Positions 32,846-45,834 of a stretch of 64,000 bases of DNA are shown piece by piece (position 1 is the first letter of the stretch; each line of letters opens with the position of its first letter). A program made the translations under genes and the position numbers. Origin of the DNA: Hygrocybe punicea (taxonomy: Eukaryota > Basidiomycota > Agaricomycetes > Agaricales > Hygrophoraceae). The stretch covers positions 6,247,820-6,311,819 of the forward strand of contig OY744466.1 of assembly GCA_963556145.1 (NCBI GenBank). Direction: 5' to 3'. The notes beneath the pieces are model-generated. The model saw nothing but the letters and a program-made list of their open reading frames with translations, had not been told where the DNA came from and ran no database searches.

Positions 32846-35800
32846 TTAAGCACAAATCACATTACCATAGTTATTGCTCTTTTCAATCTCACCCATTTTC
32901 ATCTTCTGAATTCTTGCAGACCTTCGTGGGTCACTCATGGCTTTGTGGGTTGGATTAGGTTTATGCCCAAGTTCATGAGCCACAGACAATCCTCTGCTTC
33001 TCCTCTCATCTGCTGTTCCATCTTCTGATCCAAACAAACTTTTCATTCGTCCCCCATCTTCTGATCCAAACCAACTTGTCATTGGCCCATCATCTTGTGA
33101 TTCCAATGGACCATGTTCTGGCATCCATGGCAGTGGTGTTGAGCTCATAACAAAGTGTGACAACCCACCATCTGACTGGTTTCGTTCTGAATCTGTGTTC
33201 GTTCCAGAAGATATGGCCTTTGGTTTTTTGACCCGTTTGCCACGTGCTCTGGTCATTGCCAGTCTCTTCTGTTCCCGTTTGTCTCGATGCCTTACTCTCG
33301 TGGTCACATTTGCTGGGATGCCTTGATGCTCCTCTGCAAGACGTGCTTCAATCATCATCGCTGATGCCTTCACTTTCATCGATGGCCGTGGTTGGTTTTT
33401 TCTTGGTGGGCCAATTTTTCGAAGTCGATAGTAGACTGGATTAGTCAGAAATTGAATGGATCCCTGTTTCGTGCTCCAGATTTTACCAGGTCCTTTCAAT
33501 GTGCAGGGCAATGAGAGGGGAAGACACTGAAGCCTGTCAAAGATGATATGCAGTGCCCGATCCAGATCTTTTTTAGCTCCCACAGTCATTATCTCCACAA
33601 CTTCAGCATATTTCTGTAGGTAACCTCTCTTCACAAAAGGTAACCAGACTGAATTCGGCCGGAATACCTTTCCCTGTTCAGGGAAAAACACTTTGACCAT
33701 ATCACGAAGGCTTCTGGTACGTCGCCCATGAACAGGTCCCTCCAGGTTGTGGCTGGACGGTAGGAAAGTGCGGTGTTCCAACAACCCCATTAATGCTCTC
33801 AGACTCCATGTGCCCATGGCTTCTTCAAGTGTGTTTGGATGAGGCAGAGGTCCTTGAAGTGTTGTTCCATTGACAGTCAGCCACATGTCAACCGTAAACT
33901 GGATAAACAGTGAACTGGCTCTTCGATGACTGGCCCACATTTCATCCCAAAACCACTCCATCATAAGCAATTCCGGTTGTGTGGCCATGGTGGACACAAC
34001 ATCAGTCCATGGTGGAGAATCGCCAAGAGGGTACAAGGAATTTGGACAAGAGGTTTCTGGCTGTGTCAGTTGTTTGGGCTTGTGTTTTGCATGTTTCATG
34101 GCTGTTATGACTTCCTGACAGTCAACCTTTTCTAGAACCGTTACAACTCCTGTTGAAAGGTTTAGGTCATGTAGAAAGAACATGCCAAACCGTTCGATTG
34201 TTGGTCCAAACTGGACATCCACCATCGCATTTCGTAGGAAACTGAAGGTGGGTTTGGGGGTGATGACAATGTGTCGAATCAAATGCATGATCAAAGCAGT
34301 GTGAAGCTTGTAGTTTCGTGTCGGTTGTTTAAAGAGCATCACTTGTAGGTTCTTCAATTCCAGAAGCCGACGAGACAAGAAGTTAAGGAATGTGCTTGAC
34401 TTCACCCAGAGTATGGGTTCATGCTGAAGGTATTCCTGCATCTTGTTCACATACAAGCTTCATTATTATTTGGTTATTTTGATTCCTCATGGTTGACACA
34501 CACACCTTTTTAGGAGCATTCAACATCGCTAACTTGATTGCAGCTCCACTCCCACGTATCTCCTCTCGAACTCCATAAGACTTTGTTGTGGCTCCCATGA
34601 ACAAGCCATGGTATCTTTTGATGCATTCCAGAAAGTTTCGATTCACATCGTGGGCATCAGAATCCTCACAGAAATAATTATCACCTCCAGGACGACGGAT
34701 GATCTCAAAGCAGAGATTGTAAGTTGACCGAAAAATCAGCTGCACAGCAGCAGCACGTGCTAGGGTCATTTCACTCTGCATTCCACCATAGTTTCGCAGT
34801 GTATTGAGGTGGTGAATGTTGCCAGCCTTCATACCTGCAGCTGCATATGAAGCATTGGTTTTATCCAATCTCCACAGTCCAATGAGTGGTTCCTGGCTAT
34901 CAGGGTCAGGGTGGAAGCCCATGCCTAGGTCCATGAACAGTTGTCCATGCTGCCTATCCATCATGTACTCCCAATCCATGCTTGGATAATTTTTGCAAAG
35001 TAACTGGTAAGGCGTTCCATGGTCACCAACAATGACAGTTGTCGACCGTTTGATTCCTCGGATATCTGCAACAAAAAAGAATGACCCAAACATATCGTAT
35101 TTGTTTGGGTTTTGTTTGATGATTGCCCGCATCCTTTTCTGCATCTCTGTTAGCTTGGTCGAATCAATGCTTGTCGTCTTGGTGAGTGGGTATTGTTTTC
35201 CAGTCGATTTCCATCTCCACTCCTCCATCGTGTAATCCACATATGGCAAGGTGGCTGTATTTGCACAGTGGAGTATGCCTGGGTATACGATTTCTGTTAA
35301 CCAATAAGATTGTATCTCCACTGGCACCAAAGTAGCCCATTTGCCAGTCAAGTGACTTCTGTGTTTCATCCTCGGCCAGAACACCGAGATGTTGCAGCTA
35401 CCAGCTCCTTCACCAATCTTGGCAAAGTGTGAATGTGGAATGCAGCTTAGTGGACTTCGAGTAGTGAACCATTCACTTCGGCCACCAGACTCCTTGTCTT
35501 CTTCAGACTGTGGCATCAACAGTTCCACGTAGACATGGTTGTTTTTGTGAACTGGTGGAAACCTGCCATGGTAAGGAAGGACATGCACCAGCAGCTGTGT
35601 TTGGACTTTGAGGTTGTGAGTCACCCAGATGATGCTGTCGATATCTATTGATAAGTGCACTTCCTCTGGTGTCAGACGATATGTATCCTTTTCCAGGTCC
35701 ACATGGATGTAATTGTGATCCGACGTGGTTCCTTGGAGAAACACCTGATGACTGTTAGGAGATCCTACTTCTCCTGCCTCCAGAAGCATGTTTGACATTC

Positions 35801-36288
35801 CGAGGATACATCTGTCTCCGCCATTCTCTACATCCAAGTCCGAGTCATCGTCTATTGACTGCGGTCCAATGATGCCCACAGGTAGGAGATGTTCCCTGAC
35901 ACAGTTAGGGTGACCCTTGTTAAACATCAGTGCAAAACTTCGTTCCAGGCGGTAACCGTAGTCTTTGAAAATCTCCCATGGAGACCGTTTCGTGGGCAGA
36001 GGATCCCAACTTGTTGGGTATGCTTCAATGCCACTACTTTGTTGTAGCCACCGCATGTCCTGGAGACTAGGTCCACCAAAGTAGTCGTCGAAATCCTTAT
36101 TAGGTGGCAAGCCGTGAAAACATTGGGGTGGTAACGAAATAATTGCACCACCTGCAATGGGAGCCCTTGGTTTCATGTGTTCCCGATTTCGTGCATTCTT
36201 CATATTTTGAAAGGCTCGTAAACGTTTTGGCAATGTTTTCAGGATGGTTTTCTCCATTGAAGAGTCATGCCCACTGTTAGATGATGAC

Positions 36289-36320
<32 letters not shown>

Positions 36321-37902
36321 CGCTGATGATGCTGATGATGCTGATGATTTCAATAGTTTTGATCGATTTGATGAATGGTTCATGGTTATTCGTTTCTGCC
36401 TTTTCCCTTGGGACTGCAGGAAGGCCTCCTTGCATTGTGGGCACCTATCCCTAACCCTGACAAGGGTTACCTCTATAGAGTCACACTCGGCATGGAATGC
36501 ATTTCCATTGGTGATTGCATTACAGGCAGCTTCATCGGGGAGTCTATCCCAGACTCCAACTGCTTCATGTTCATGTTCTGTCAAGGAAATATGTCTCCAG
36601 GTTTGGTATGAAACAAAGAGACCTTCCCGAATAATGGTTAGCAACCGTAATCGTGTGTTGTGGGCACATTCAATATTAGGCATCACAATCTGGTGTAGAG
36701 TGTCGAAACAGTGGCCCTGCACAGAAAACATCATGATTTCTGCACAAACTGTTGCACCACAGTCATATCCATTCTGAATGCATAACTTGAATTAGGTAAT
36801 ATGTCCACATGATTATTACTGCTATGACCACTCACCTGAAGCCAGTCAAATCCAGACTTGATCACTGACTGGGAAGAGGTTACCATCCAGCCAAATAACC
36901 TAGCCACCATGTTCCAAAGTTTAGGCCCATTCCATGATTCCCAGCGGATCTCAGAACTGGGTCCCACTCGACCAATATTTCGGCCTAATATGTGTGCTCT
37001 TTTGGAGGAGTAGTCGAAAATCACAAGAAAATAGTGATTAACTTCCAATACAGGGAGCAAGACAGGTTTCAGGTCAATTGGACCTTCGGGAATCAAGAGT
37101 CGTCGTCTTGAATGATGAAATTCCATTTCTGTCGGTTCTGTCCGATCACAAAAGTGACGAATGGTTATGAAGTCAATGAAGTAAACATTGGCTGCGTGGT
37201 GAATTTTGAGCCAGTGTCGGAGCAACACATAATCCATCAAAGCACCACCAAGCCATTGTTTAGGGCTCAACGTGTTCAACTCTTGAGGTACACTATCCCA
37301 AGTGTAAGGATCACCCATAATGAGATCTTGGTTTGGTATCAGTTATAAAAGTCTCAATCAGGTCACTGTGCTTTATTGCCAGAGATGGTTAATTTCTCAC
37401 CGATTTTGTGCTGCTCATCATCAGAAATGGCTGAACTCAAGGTTGATTCGGCTTCCACAGCATTAAGATTTGCAACTGTCGAAGGTGCATATTCTTCACT
37501 ATCAGTTGGCATTGCACCATCTGCACTGGAACCAGTAGATGATGTCCATGACATTTGGGATGACTCAGGACTGGGAGTTGCAGGTGGACTAGGTGTTTTA
37601 TTGGTATTGAGGGCATCCGCAAGCACTGTGGTCCAGGGATTATCTTCCTCGGCATCCGAGTTGTTTGAGTGGTCAAAGTTAATGACACCATCATTCTTAG
37701 TAAACAAGATTACAAAAAGATACAAATTTAATGAATATCCCATTTTGCTCACCAGAGGTGTTAGATCTGATCTCTTATTATTGGTCGTAACCTGATAGAG
37801 AAGTTGGGTCCAAGGGTCCTCCTGGCTATCCAAAGATGATAGAGTAGGTGATTGTGGTTCATCCATAGTATCACAATGCTTAATAGTAGGAGACAGATCC
37901 AT
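32846..37902 (-). CDS. Giant protein with Ulp1-like (C48) cysteine protease domain
   Basis: Exons on the minus strand: 37902-about 37750, to 37370, 37318-about 36790, about 36780-34515, 34450-32846; about 1640 aa if joined. The acidic N-terminus repeats the phrase DPWTQLL / NPWTTVLADAL. The Ulp1-like fold follows: WLGGALMDYVLLRHWLKIH, VLEVNHYFLVIFD (catalytic His), a GYDCGATVCAEIMMF block whose Cys fits the catalytic position across an intron at 36830-36780. The usual Asp is not obvious. Then a basic Ser run (AGC/TCN microsatellite), a long unrecognised region with VADIRGIKRSTTVIVGDHG and ending in a nuclear-type basic tail (RARGKRVKKPK, SDPRRSARIQK). Ulp1 proteases remove SUMO; here that is inference. 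Ulp1 domains are known in KDZ/Zisupton transposon proteins. It is divergent to the BAH/PHD gene with about 130 bp between starts. Confidence 0.75.
36281..36350. repeat. GAT trinucleotide microsatellite inside the Ulp1 gene
   Basis: (GAT)n interrupted by GAC and GCT; on the minus strand it encodes a run of serines (SSASSASSASSSSS..). Length is likely variable. Confidence 0.9.
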
Positions 37903-38032
37903 AGTTTGGTTTGATTTTAAGTTTGATTTATTTGTTTGGACTGATGAAATCTGTTAGCCGTCGGCACTTTGTTCGGGTGCCTGACTTGACAATATATATA
38001 ATACTGTCAAGCTTCTCATCTATTTGTGGAAA

Positions 38033-39508
38033 ATGTCTTCTGGTTCCCATAGACGGCGGAATTTGCAGAAGCCAAGGAGACCACTATCTGAGGCTCAGTG
38101 GAACAAGATGAATCCTGTGAATGAAGCAATCAGTGAGCACCTATGCAGGACCTTTCTGGATCATATTTGGTGATTATTCACTGTTGAATGATAAGTTGTT
38201 AGGGGCCTGGATCTCCAGCATACTTTTCACCTAGGAGACACGTTTGTGGCCAATATCTCTTTCTTCCGGTGATCATACACTAAATGGCTGACTCAGTGTA
38301 GCAATTGTACCTCCTACACGATACCAAGGCAAAAAAAGGGGAGATGGTTTCCTACGTGCAGATGCTTACTGGCATGGGGAGATCCTTGAATTACGTAAAG
38401 TTCAACACTCATCCACCATTGTCAGTCACCGTCCCCTTTCAGTAAAATGTCGAATGTGGCATAACTAATGTTTGGTTAGGTCTGGGGTAAAATCAAGTGG
38501 TTTTGGCGGAAAGAGGATCTGGTTGGCGATGGTCATGGGCTGAAGTTGAGTCATGCTCAGATTCATGCCTTGTGGGTTCTGTTTTATTTAATAGTTGCCA
38601 GTTCCATCACCAACTTATTATCTTATTACTTATAGACAGCTTGAGCATATTGGTGCCCTGGAGTTGTTAAAGGGTGATATCTGCAACTATGTTGATGTCG
38701 ACTCATTTGAATGTCAGTCTTGATTCAATCCATTGATGTGGCTTATTTGGACTTAGGGTATCTGCTTTACTAGCTCCTGTCACACTGCCAAAATTTGATG
38801 AGAGTAAGGTTAATCAACCTTTCTTTCCTCCTGATCGGTATTTCTGGCGGTTTGATTTGGTGACAAAACCTAGTGTAACCATCCAAGTTGGTGTCTTAAA
38901 TTGACAGTACAGAATGCACTATTGCTTACACAGCTTAATCTTGTCAGGACAGGGCGACATTCTGCCAATGCAAACAATTCTATGGTCCAAATGATATGCA
39001 ACGGTGGTGTTCAACCTGCGAAGACTGGTTCCATATCCAATGCTGTTTGGCTGAAGAAAGAAATTGGACCTTCACAGAAGTGACTGGAATAGAGATGGCC
39101 AATATTCAGAATGACGATGCACAACTCATCCGTGCATGCAGATCTCCCATTGAGAGAGGTGGACAAAGTGGTCCTGTGGGTTATGGCAAGGCTGTGCTCA
39201 ACGCACGGAAACTTGTATCTCGACCAGCTACTAATAGGCAGGATTTACACAAGTACCTTGGTGCTGGATTTCTTGAAAAGCTCCATGATGAGGAGTTCAG
39301 ATATTACAGGTGTCCACGTTGTTCATATTGCCTTTAATATATAATGATTCGTGTCTGATGCTCTTATAACTCTCAATAATTGGCATTTGGCAACAACTTT
39401 GTATTTAGGACACTGACACAGGAGACGGTTGAGGATTTTTTGCAAGCAAATATTATGAAGATATCCAGTCAAATTTTGAAATTGTTTGTGTTGTTATCTT
39501 ACCTGTGA
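38033..39508 (+). CDS. BAH/PHD-finger-like chromatin protein, multi-exon
   Basis: ATG at 38033 (MSSGSHRRRNLQKPRRPLS). Exons with short introns follow. A segment at 38340-38560 reads GFLRADAYWHGEILELRKV...WFWRKEDL and one at 38640-38710 LEHIGALELLKGDICNYVDV, which resembles a bromo-adjacent-homology (BAH) domain. From 38950 comes a clear PHD-type zinc finger: FCQCKQFYGPNDMQRWCSTC-EDWFHIQCC with the last pair in YYRCPRCS (about 39315), that is C-x-C, C-x2-C, H-x2-C, C-x2-C. A last exon after 39408 gives TLTQETVEDFLQANIMK. BAH and PHD domains read nucleosome or histone-tail marks, so a role in chromatin at transposons is likely but inferred. The joints around 38260-38330 and 38450-38480 are uncertain. 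Head-to-head with the Ulp1 gene. Confidence 0.6.
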
Positions 39509-39518
39509 AAATATTCCA
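39419..39518 (+). repeat. Inverted duplicate of last BAH/PHD exon (arm 1)
   Basis: ACAGGAGACGGTTGAGGATT to GTGAAAATATTCC returns in reverse complement at 40738-40834 with about 85-90% identity. Arm 1 is the last exon of the BAH/PHD gene. Confidence 0.8.
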
Positions 39519-40203
39519 ACAAATGATTTTATCTAAGAGCAGTATTTGTACAGACAATAGTGCACTCAGAAAACAAAATTATTCAGGCTTTTATTGTTTT
39601 TATTATTTATTATTGTGTACATGTATTCAGAAAGGATTATTCTATTTGGCTCCCCAGGTGCACCATTCTTCCCACCCCTTGCCTTATAAGGTGTTAGCTA
39701 TGTAAAATAATTTTGACTAATCCATTTTAACTCAAGTTCTACTGGTGATAAAATGACTGAAAAATTATCTCTATGCAGTATGAAGACTAAGACATTCAAA
39801 AACTAATTCTTACCAAATTCTGTTTAGTTGGTGTTTAGATATAGACATCAATTCCAGATAAGTTCTTTATTTCCAAGCAACTATTCAATCAAAGCAAAGC
39901 ATGATTTTTCTATGAACACCTAGACGTGTAACCTTACTCATCTGAGATTTTCTATGATTTTATCACCAACAGGCCTTTAATTAAAACTGATTCATTGGAT
40001 GTATTTCACTTAGCTACCACTATATAAGGTAAGGGGCGTGTGGGAAGTTAGGTGCAGGGGTGCCAAATAGAACTACCCAGAAAGAAAAGAGAGGATGATT
40101 TCTGGATCAATATCTGTGGATTTATTGTGAGGGCAGAATTTTAGACTATTTGGTCACCAGATAATCTGCCTGAATTATCTTGAAACCAAATATTACAGTA
40201 TTC
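39519..40203. other. AT-rich spacer without gene
   Basis: Only short open frames. Lies between the two arms of the inverted duplication. Confidence 0.45.
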
Positions 40204-40568
40204 AATGGCTCCTTTGAACACAAAAAATTAACTAAAATGCCACAAGTAGCCAACTATCTTGAACAAAATCTGAGCAGACCAGAAGTTGCTCATATATTTA
40301 AAGATGTCTCATACCAATTTTCCAAGAAATCTGTTAATATTTGAATGTTTTATGATCAACACATTAGTGTTCAAGGAGTGATCAAATTTCTCTCTGCTTT
40401 GTGAATATTCAGTTTCTAATTTTATTGGTGGTTCTGAATAAAAATAAATGTCCAGATAGGTTCAGATGATGCACTGTAGGAATTAGAATCCTTTTTAGCA
40501 GTAGAAATCAGTACAGAATCAATTCTATTAGGGTGTTCAAAGGACTGGTAGTGTTCAAAGGAGCCATT
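40204..40568. mobile_element. 365-bp MITE
   Basis: 18-bp perfect inverted termini AATGGCTCCTTTGAACAC (40204-40221) and its complement (40551-40568), with a second GTGTTCAAAGGA just inside the right end (40533-40544). No coding capacity and no obvious target duplication. Its ends resemble the start of the 36-bp direct repeat that begins 9 bp further on. Confidence 0.7.
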
Positions 40569-40576
40569 TAACACTG

Positions 40577-40612
40577 TATGGCTCCATTTACTGATATGTA
40601 TATCAAAACACT
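40577..40612 (+). repeat. 36-bp direct repeat, right copy
   Basis: Identical to 31967-32002. Confidence 0.9.
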
Positions 40613-40737
40613 AGTCCCAAAATTTTTAAAGATAACCCTGACAATAAGATCCACCGATATCCGTGCAGAAATCCTAAAATTTGTGTCATTTTCTCTTTTC
40701 TGACACACTAATCAGTCTCCCATAGTTTTTTGGTGTC

Positions 40738-40834
40738 CGGAATATTTTCGCAGGTAAGATAACAACACAAATAGTTTCAAAATTTAGATATCTGCATAAT
40801 ATTTGCTTGCAAAAAATCCCCATCCGCCTCCTGT
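40738..40834 (-). repeat. Inverted duplicate of last BAH/PHD exon (arm 2)
   Basis: Reverse complement of 39419-39518; an adjoining minus-strand open frame (40686-40943) may be a further remnant of the duplicated gene. Confidence 0.75.
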
Positions 40835-41282
40835 CTGAGCAGTTGGCAGAAACAACAGGACACTGGTTTGGTGTATGGAAAACATGGCAAAAGCACCCAA
40901 TGTAGCCCTCTGAGTGCAGGCATTGTACTGTAGGCCAAGACATTCAGCATTCCAGTGCATGTTATGTCAGTTCAGCGAATACTGGCCCAGTATTCACATA
41001 CAGTGTATGTGATCATTGGAATCAAATTGACAAGAAGAAAAATGCAATACAAGTGCATGCGCCACCGACTGCTAATATTGCCTTAATTGCATGGTATAAA
41101 ACTTTGTCTGCCAACCTGTAGTGTACGTCACTTCACCTCCACAGGACATGAGAACAAATTTAGGTTATAATCATTGCTGCTGTCCACAATACAACTGCAT
41201 CAGGTTCAGACACCCCCGACAGACCTACATGGCAACCTAGCATATTGTTTCAACAACACAATACATGTCATGATATTTATTA

Positions 41283-43500
41283 CTATGTCTGGGATGCCTT
41301 TTGTGCTACAATCTGATCAAACACGACGTCTGGGTCGCCTTTTACATTCACGGAGAGAGTTTGCTGTGAGGGTTTTAGCCAACCTTGCGAGCTCATCCCG
41401 ATACCACACTTACCTTGAATGTCAGCTCTTGTGCGGTGAGATCCACCAATTGATGGGGGAGCGACTGGTACTGGTACCCCTGGACCAGCTGCTGGACCAG
41501 CTGTAGATTGCGAAGGACCAGCTGTAGATTGCGGAGGACCAGCTGTAGATTGCGATGGACCAGCTGTAGATTGTGAAGGACCAGCTGTAGATTGCGAGGG
41601 ATTGGGCTCGATCGCGCTGAATTCCATACCGTAACCAGGCTCGCTGGCGAGAACTGTACCCACAACATCTTTGCCATCACCGTCGTCCAGTAAGTCGATA
41701 TGTGAACGTTGTTTGGGGCCCGACGTATCCAGGTAAATTGGGTGGGGTGGGAAGTCAATCTTTTCCTCCAGAATTACGCTGTGTGGTTCATTTCGACGTC
41801 GGATCTGAAATTCGGGACCCGTCCAGTGAAATTGATTCGACGGCTTCTTCAGGAGTTCATCCAGCTTCATCACCAAGTCGGGCCAATCTCCTTCAAAGTG
41901 ACGCCGAGTTGAAGACTCGAAAGCTTTCGCATTGCAACACTTGGAATTTTTGGCAATCTCATGCCTATCCCACTTATACCCCACAACAGCGGAAGCGAAA
42001 TCCAACAGGGACCGCTGAAAGACGTAAAAGCTGCTGACCCAAAATTTGTCCATCAACACAACAAACGAGTTTGCAAACCATGACTGGAACCGGCGATATT
42101 TCGTTCGCACCTGATTTTGTTCCTGGATTACCAGCAGAGGTTTTGTTTTGTGGTAGTAGCATGGGTTGAGGAGTTCACCAAACTCGATGAGATTCCCGAC
42201 GAGAAGGACCTCTATCAGGCCTTGACTGGTCAAAATGTTGGGGATGTGGGATTTGGTGAAGGATGTAGCTGCCCACATTGAAAGACACATGAATAGAACA
42301 TATATGTGCAAATTGGAAGTCAACATTACCAGATGTTTCCCGTTCGTTCATGACGTGGTCAATCCACATGGTGAGCAGCCTCCGCAACAATTTGAGGGTT
42401 TGGTCATTGCTACCCTCGTGGCTCATGACCTCATTGTTGAGCACGAAGGTATGGATGACGCCATAACAAGAATCAGCAATGGTTGATGACGCCAAAAAAT
42501 TGTAACCATCAAGGACCGTATCCTGTAAGCGCAGGATATGATGTGGAGTGGATGGGCGCAAGTATCTGGAGGCGTTGTGAGTTCTGGTTGGATCAAATTG
42601 ATGGTAATGTTACTGACAGCACAGAGCCTTCGGACAGCAGCAGCCCCTCTGCATCCCAATGTCCCAAAGTGCTGCCTTGGCCTTGAGTCTGTACCCAGTT
42701 ATCAGGGTATGCCGTCCGTGAACTGAAATCTCCATCTAGGTTCCCTTCCGTGGCATTGTTTCTTGCCCCCATGAGAACCCAGTACGCTATACCTGTCCTG
42801 ACTATCGCCACTTTTGCAGAACTACCGGCCACAAAATGCCAGGATGCAGCAAATTTCGTCGCAGCATTTCCCCAAGCACCATTTTGAATCAAGCCATTGG
42901 AGCCGAGGAACCCAGGTTGGCCCCAAGTTTCACGCCGGGCAACTTCACTTGATGCAAAGTCACTAGCGAGCCATGCATCAGATATAAATGTTGCTATGTT
43001 TTGATGCTATCGCCATTGTATGCTCACCGGAACTTCGGCGGAAGATCGTGGCTGGTGTGGCCGACGGGGAAATTTTTGAGGTTCATGACCTCTGCTCTAG
43101 AAGGGTCTATGGATGCAAGATAGATTTGCTCCAGGGTCCCAGACGTCTTCGTGTTGTTGGGAACTTGGCCAGCTGTGGATGAATAGGTTCAACTTCTCGA
43201 AAGGACAACGATATCAGATTCATTACCCTCCATCGGCCGCACCGTAGTCAAAGAACCCAAGTGCTCCAGACCCTCTCTATCAAAGGCAAACGTCTCAATT
43301 GGGGCATTCAGAAGCAAAATGTGACGCCGGCGGAATATTTGTTGTATCGCAGACGACGACATGGCCTTGAATTTTTCCCAATTGACCACAAACACCGTCG
43401 ATGTGTTGGGCTGATATTCTTCTACCCGGGCACTTGGAAGTCTGTGTACGGGCATGTTGTTGACATATCGAGCCTCGACTTGGTCAAATAATTGACGTAG
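41283..43500 (-). CDS. JmjC-like protein with altered iron site
   Basis: Minus-strand exons: 43500-43189 (STVFVVNWEKFKAMSSSAI, RRRHILLLNAPIETFAFDREG), 42892-about 42640, about 42600-42340, 42326-41283. The central exon has ASWHFVAGSSAKVAIVRTGIAYWVLMG where JmjC proteins have a W/HxD-x-(G/A)..T...TG.K.W pattern; the conserved His is there (about 42838-42836) but the Asp two residues on is Val. The next exon gives YLRPSTPHHILRLQDTV with the His expected as third ligand, and GYNFLASSTIADSCYG where relatives have G-x-HF. The C-terminus carries five PSQSTAG heptads (about 41600-41505). JmjC enzymes are Fe(II)/2-oxoglutarate oxygenases, usually histone demethylases; this copy probably cannot bind iron normally. 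A stop near 43130 suggests an unplaced intron or decay. Confidence 0.6.
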
Positions 43501-43653
43501 GAATTGACATTCAAGCTCAGCCTATTTCAGAATTATCAGTGACTGTTGATGTCAAGTGAGAGTAAGCCTACCGTGGCAGATGGTGAAGAATGGACATATT
43601 CTATGGGCAAGTTCATGGAATATGCATCATACATCCGGAGGCTACTCCCTACT

Positions 43654-45834
43654 TCAGATGCCTGTGGAGAAATTGTCAGGAAGCGTGAACATCAGCGATA
43701 ACAGTTGTGATACCATTGGCTGATGAGCAATGACCAGATCGTGTTCTATGTCATGATCATCATGATCAGTGACACCTTGTACGCGTGACTTCTTCGAATC
43801 TGGGGGAAGATGAGCCATCACCGGTCCTGCATCCTCTATATTCACATCCCCATCGTCACTCTGATCCGGGCTTCTAGTCCCATCTCTCTTCCTCTTCATC
43901 GAGGCACCGCAAGGCTCATTCACATTGTCACGTACAATATGAAGTGCATCAGATGGAACCTGACTTCCTGGCGTTGGTGGGATTACATCCTCATTGGGTG
44001 CGTGAGTGATCACTTTCCTCTTCATAGGCAAATCATCCACGGAAGGCAATGGTGCGACTCGACCTACGTCGTGCTTTGCGGGCTCCTTGCTGTGGTACAT
44101 CCAATGTGATGGAAATTCCTCGATAAGTCGTGGTTGGGTTTGACGGCAATACTTAACGCATGGGGCAGGGACGCCATATTCATCTGGATTCGGTTTTGTG
44201 CCTGCGGGAAAGACAGGTATGTCCATGAAGTACAGCATCCGAAGGTTCTTGCGATCATAGTAGAATACTTCAGCTTCTTTCAACAAAGGCGCTGACTTTT
44301 ATGTCCATTCCATTTGTGACACATGATTAGTGGATATATAAACCACAGGCTGATGACACAATGCTCACTTTTGAGACCCAACGCAAATACATTGATCCAT
44401 CATTTTCATCGGTGTCCTCAATCCAGTGAGACCACTTTCCAGCTGGCACAGCTTGAATTGGAGGAGGACAAACCCAAGGCTCCCTTTCAGGTGAAAGGTG
44501 AATTAGATTAAGGCCGGGTGCCTTGGGGTCACGTTGGGATGGCTCAGAAAAATGCGGCAAAGTACCAGTGTCCACTGAAATAGGATTCGCCGACATATAG
44601 GACGACGCTGCTAACCTGAAGAGACATTTCAGTTAGCATTTTGATATTATATCATTGAAAGGAAGCTGCAGTGCCAGAGCTGCGCCATATACCCAATGGA
44701 AGCATCAGTTTTCTTCTTCGTCTGTATGTAACCAGCCTGCGGGTGCCATCCTTGACTCCATGACGAAGACAAATTCCCAGAGTGTTTGGTTGATGGCATA
44801 CTGCGATCTTCATCCAAATCATCGAAATCCAATGTGCAAGCCAGTCTTAGTCGCCGGGCACAGGCATCATAATAATTTTGACCAGGCACAACACGCTGTG
44901 CAACTTCTGATGTTGCAACGAAATCGGGAAGAGCAGAGGCACGGCGGTGATCTTCGACCTGCGATGACTCTGAATGCGGGAAATCGACGTCAGGGACGTA
45001 TTCGTGAACAATGAAGCCTGGCACTCCTCCGGTCACCAGTAGCCAAAGTGACATTTTTTCATCTGATGCCGAGCCATTTAACCAAACACCCACAAAGGAT
45101 TCATTAGCGGGTGGGATGGGTGTCCCGCGTAGAGATTCCAGATTAGGGGGCCAATCAGCACTCTCTATTCTGCGAGCCATGGAAACCCAGGCCAATTTCT
45201 CCTTGATGCCTCTTTGAACCTGCATCGTTTTATCCACGGCATCTTCCCACGATAGCTCGCCTGATATATGTAGCAAATCGTCCGGCTCGGGGTACTTGGG
45301 ATAGTTGATGAAAATGCAACTATTTTGCACCTTCTGTACTTTTCGCAGTCGATATATCGCGGCATCTACGCCCTGACAACGATCCGCGAGCGCATTGAGA
45401 AATCTGTCCTCCAGGTGACCTGTGTGATTTTCTTTGCAAACCCAATACCGATGAAGCGGTTCAAATTCCACCGTCAGTGGTGACGTTGGCCGTGGGATAA
45501 AGGCGTGCCACGGGTATGATGCGGTGTAATACTGGGGAGCGACAGTAGGATCAAATCGACCGAGGTGGCCATCAAATCGACGTAAGGTCCGATTTGCATG
45601 AGGTAAGTATGTAAACCGGGTGCCGACTTTTCCTGGGAGAAATGGTGTCTGAGAGGAATTGGGGGACCAGATTTCCCACCGTTTTGAATTAATGGTGACA
45701 TCGCGTCCATTACAGGTTGAGAAGGGGGGCAAATAGTACTCAAACCTATCATCAACGATTGGGATTCGAGTGTAACCACGGTAAGTTGCCAGACGCGATG
45801 TCGAATAATTGAAACCCCGTAGAGTGGACATCAT
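43654..45834 (-). CDS. Basidiomycete protein of unknown function, multi-exon
   Basis: Large first exon from about 45834 to 44650 (395 codons) with RWEIWSPNSSQTPFLPGKVG, YTASYPWHAFIPRP, and SLWLLVTGGVPGFIVHEYVP; then an exon at 44596-44330 (KWSHWIEDTDENDGSMYLRW) and one at 44286-43654 with EVFYYDRKNLRMLYFMDIPV and an acidic, charged tail containing MKRKRDGTRSPDQSDDGD. The order and W/Y-rich style resemble a family repeatedly seen in Agaricomycete genomes, but I know no function and no catalytic motif stands out. The next gene downstream on the same strand is the JmjC-like one, 150 bp away; the two might even be one transcript. Confidence 0.6.

Noticed and set aside
36244..36777. Plus-strand frame with poly-Asp
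   Set aside because: Antisense shadow of the Ulp1 gene; the Asp run is the GAT microsatellite read on the wrong strand.
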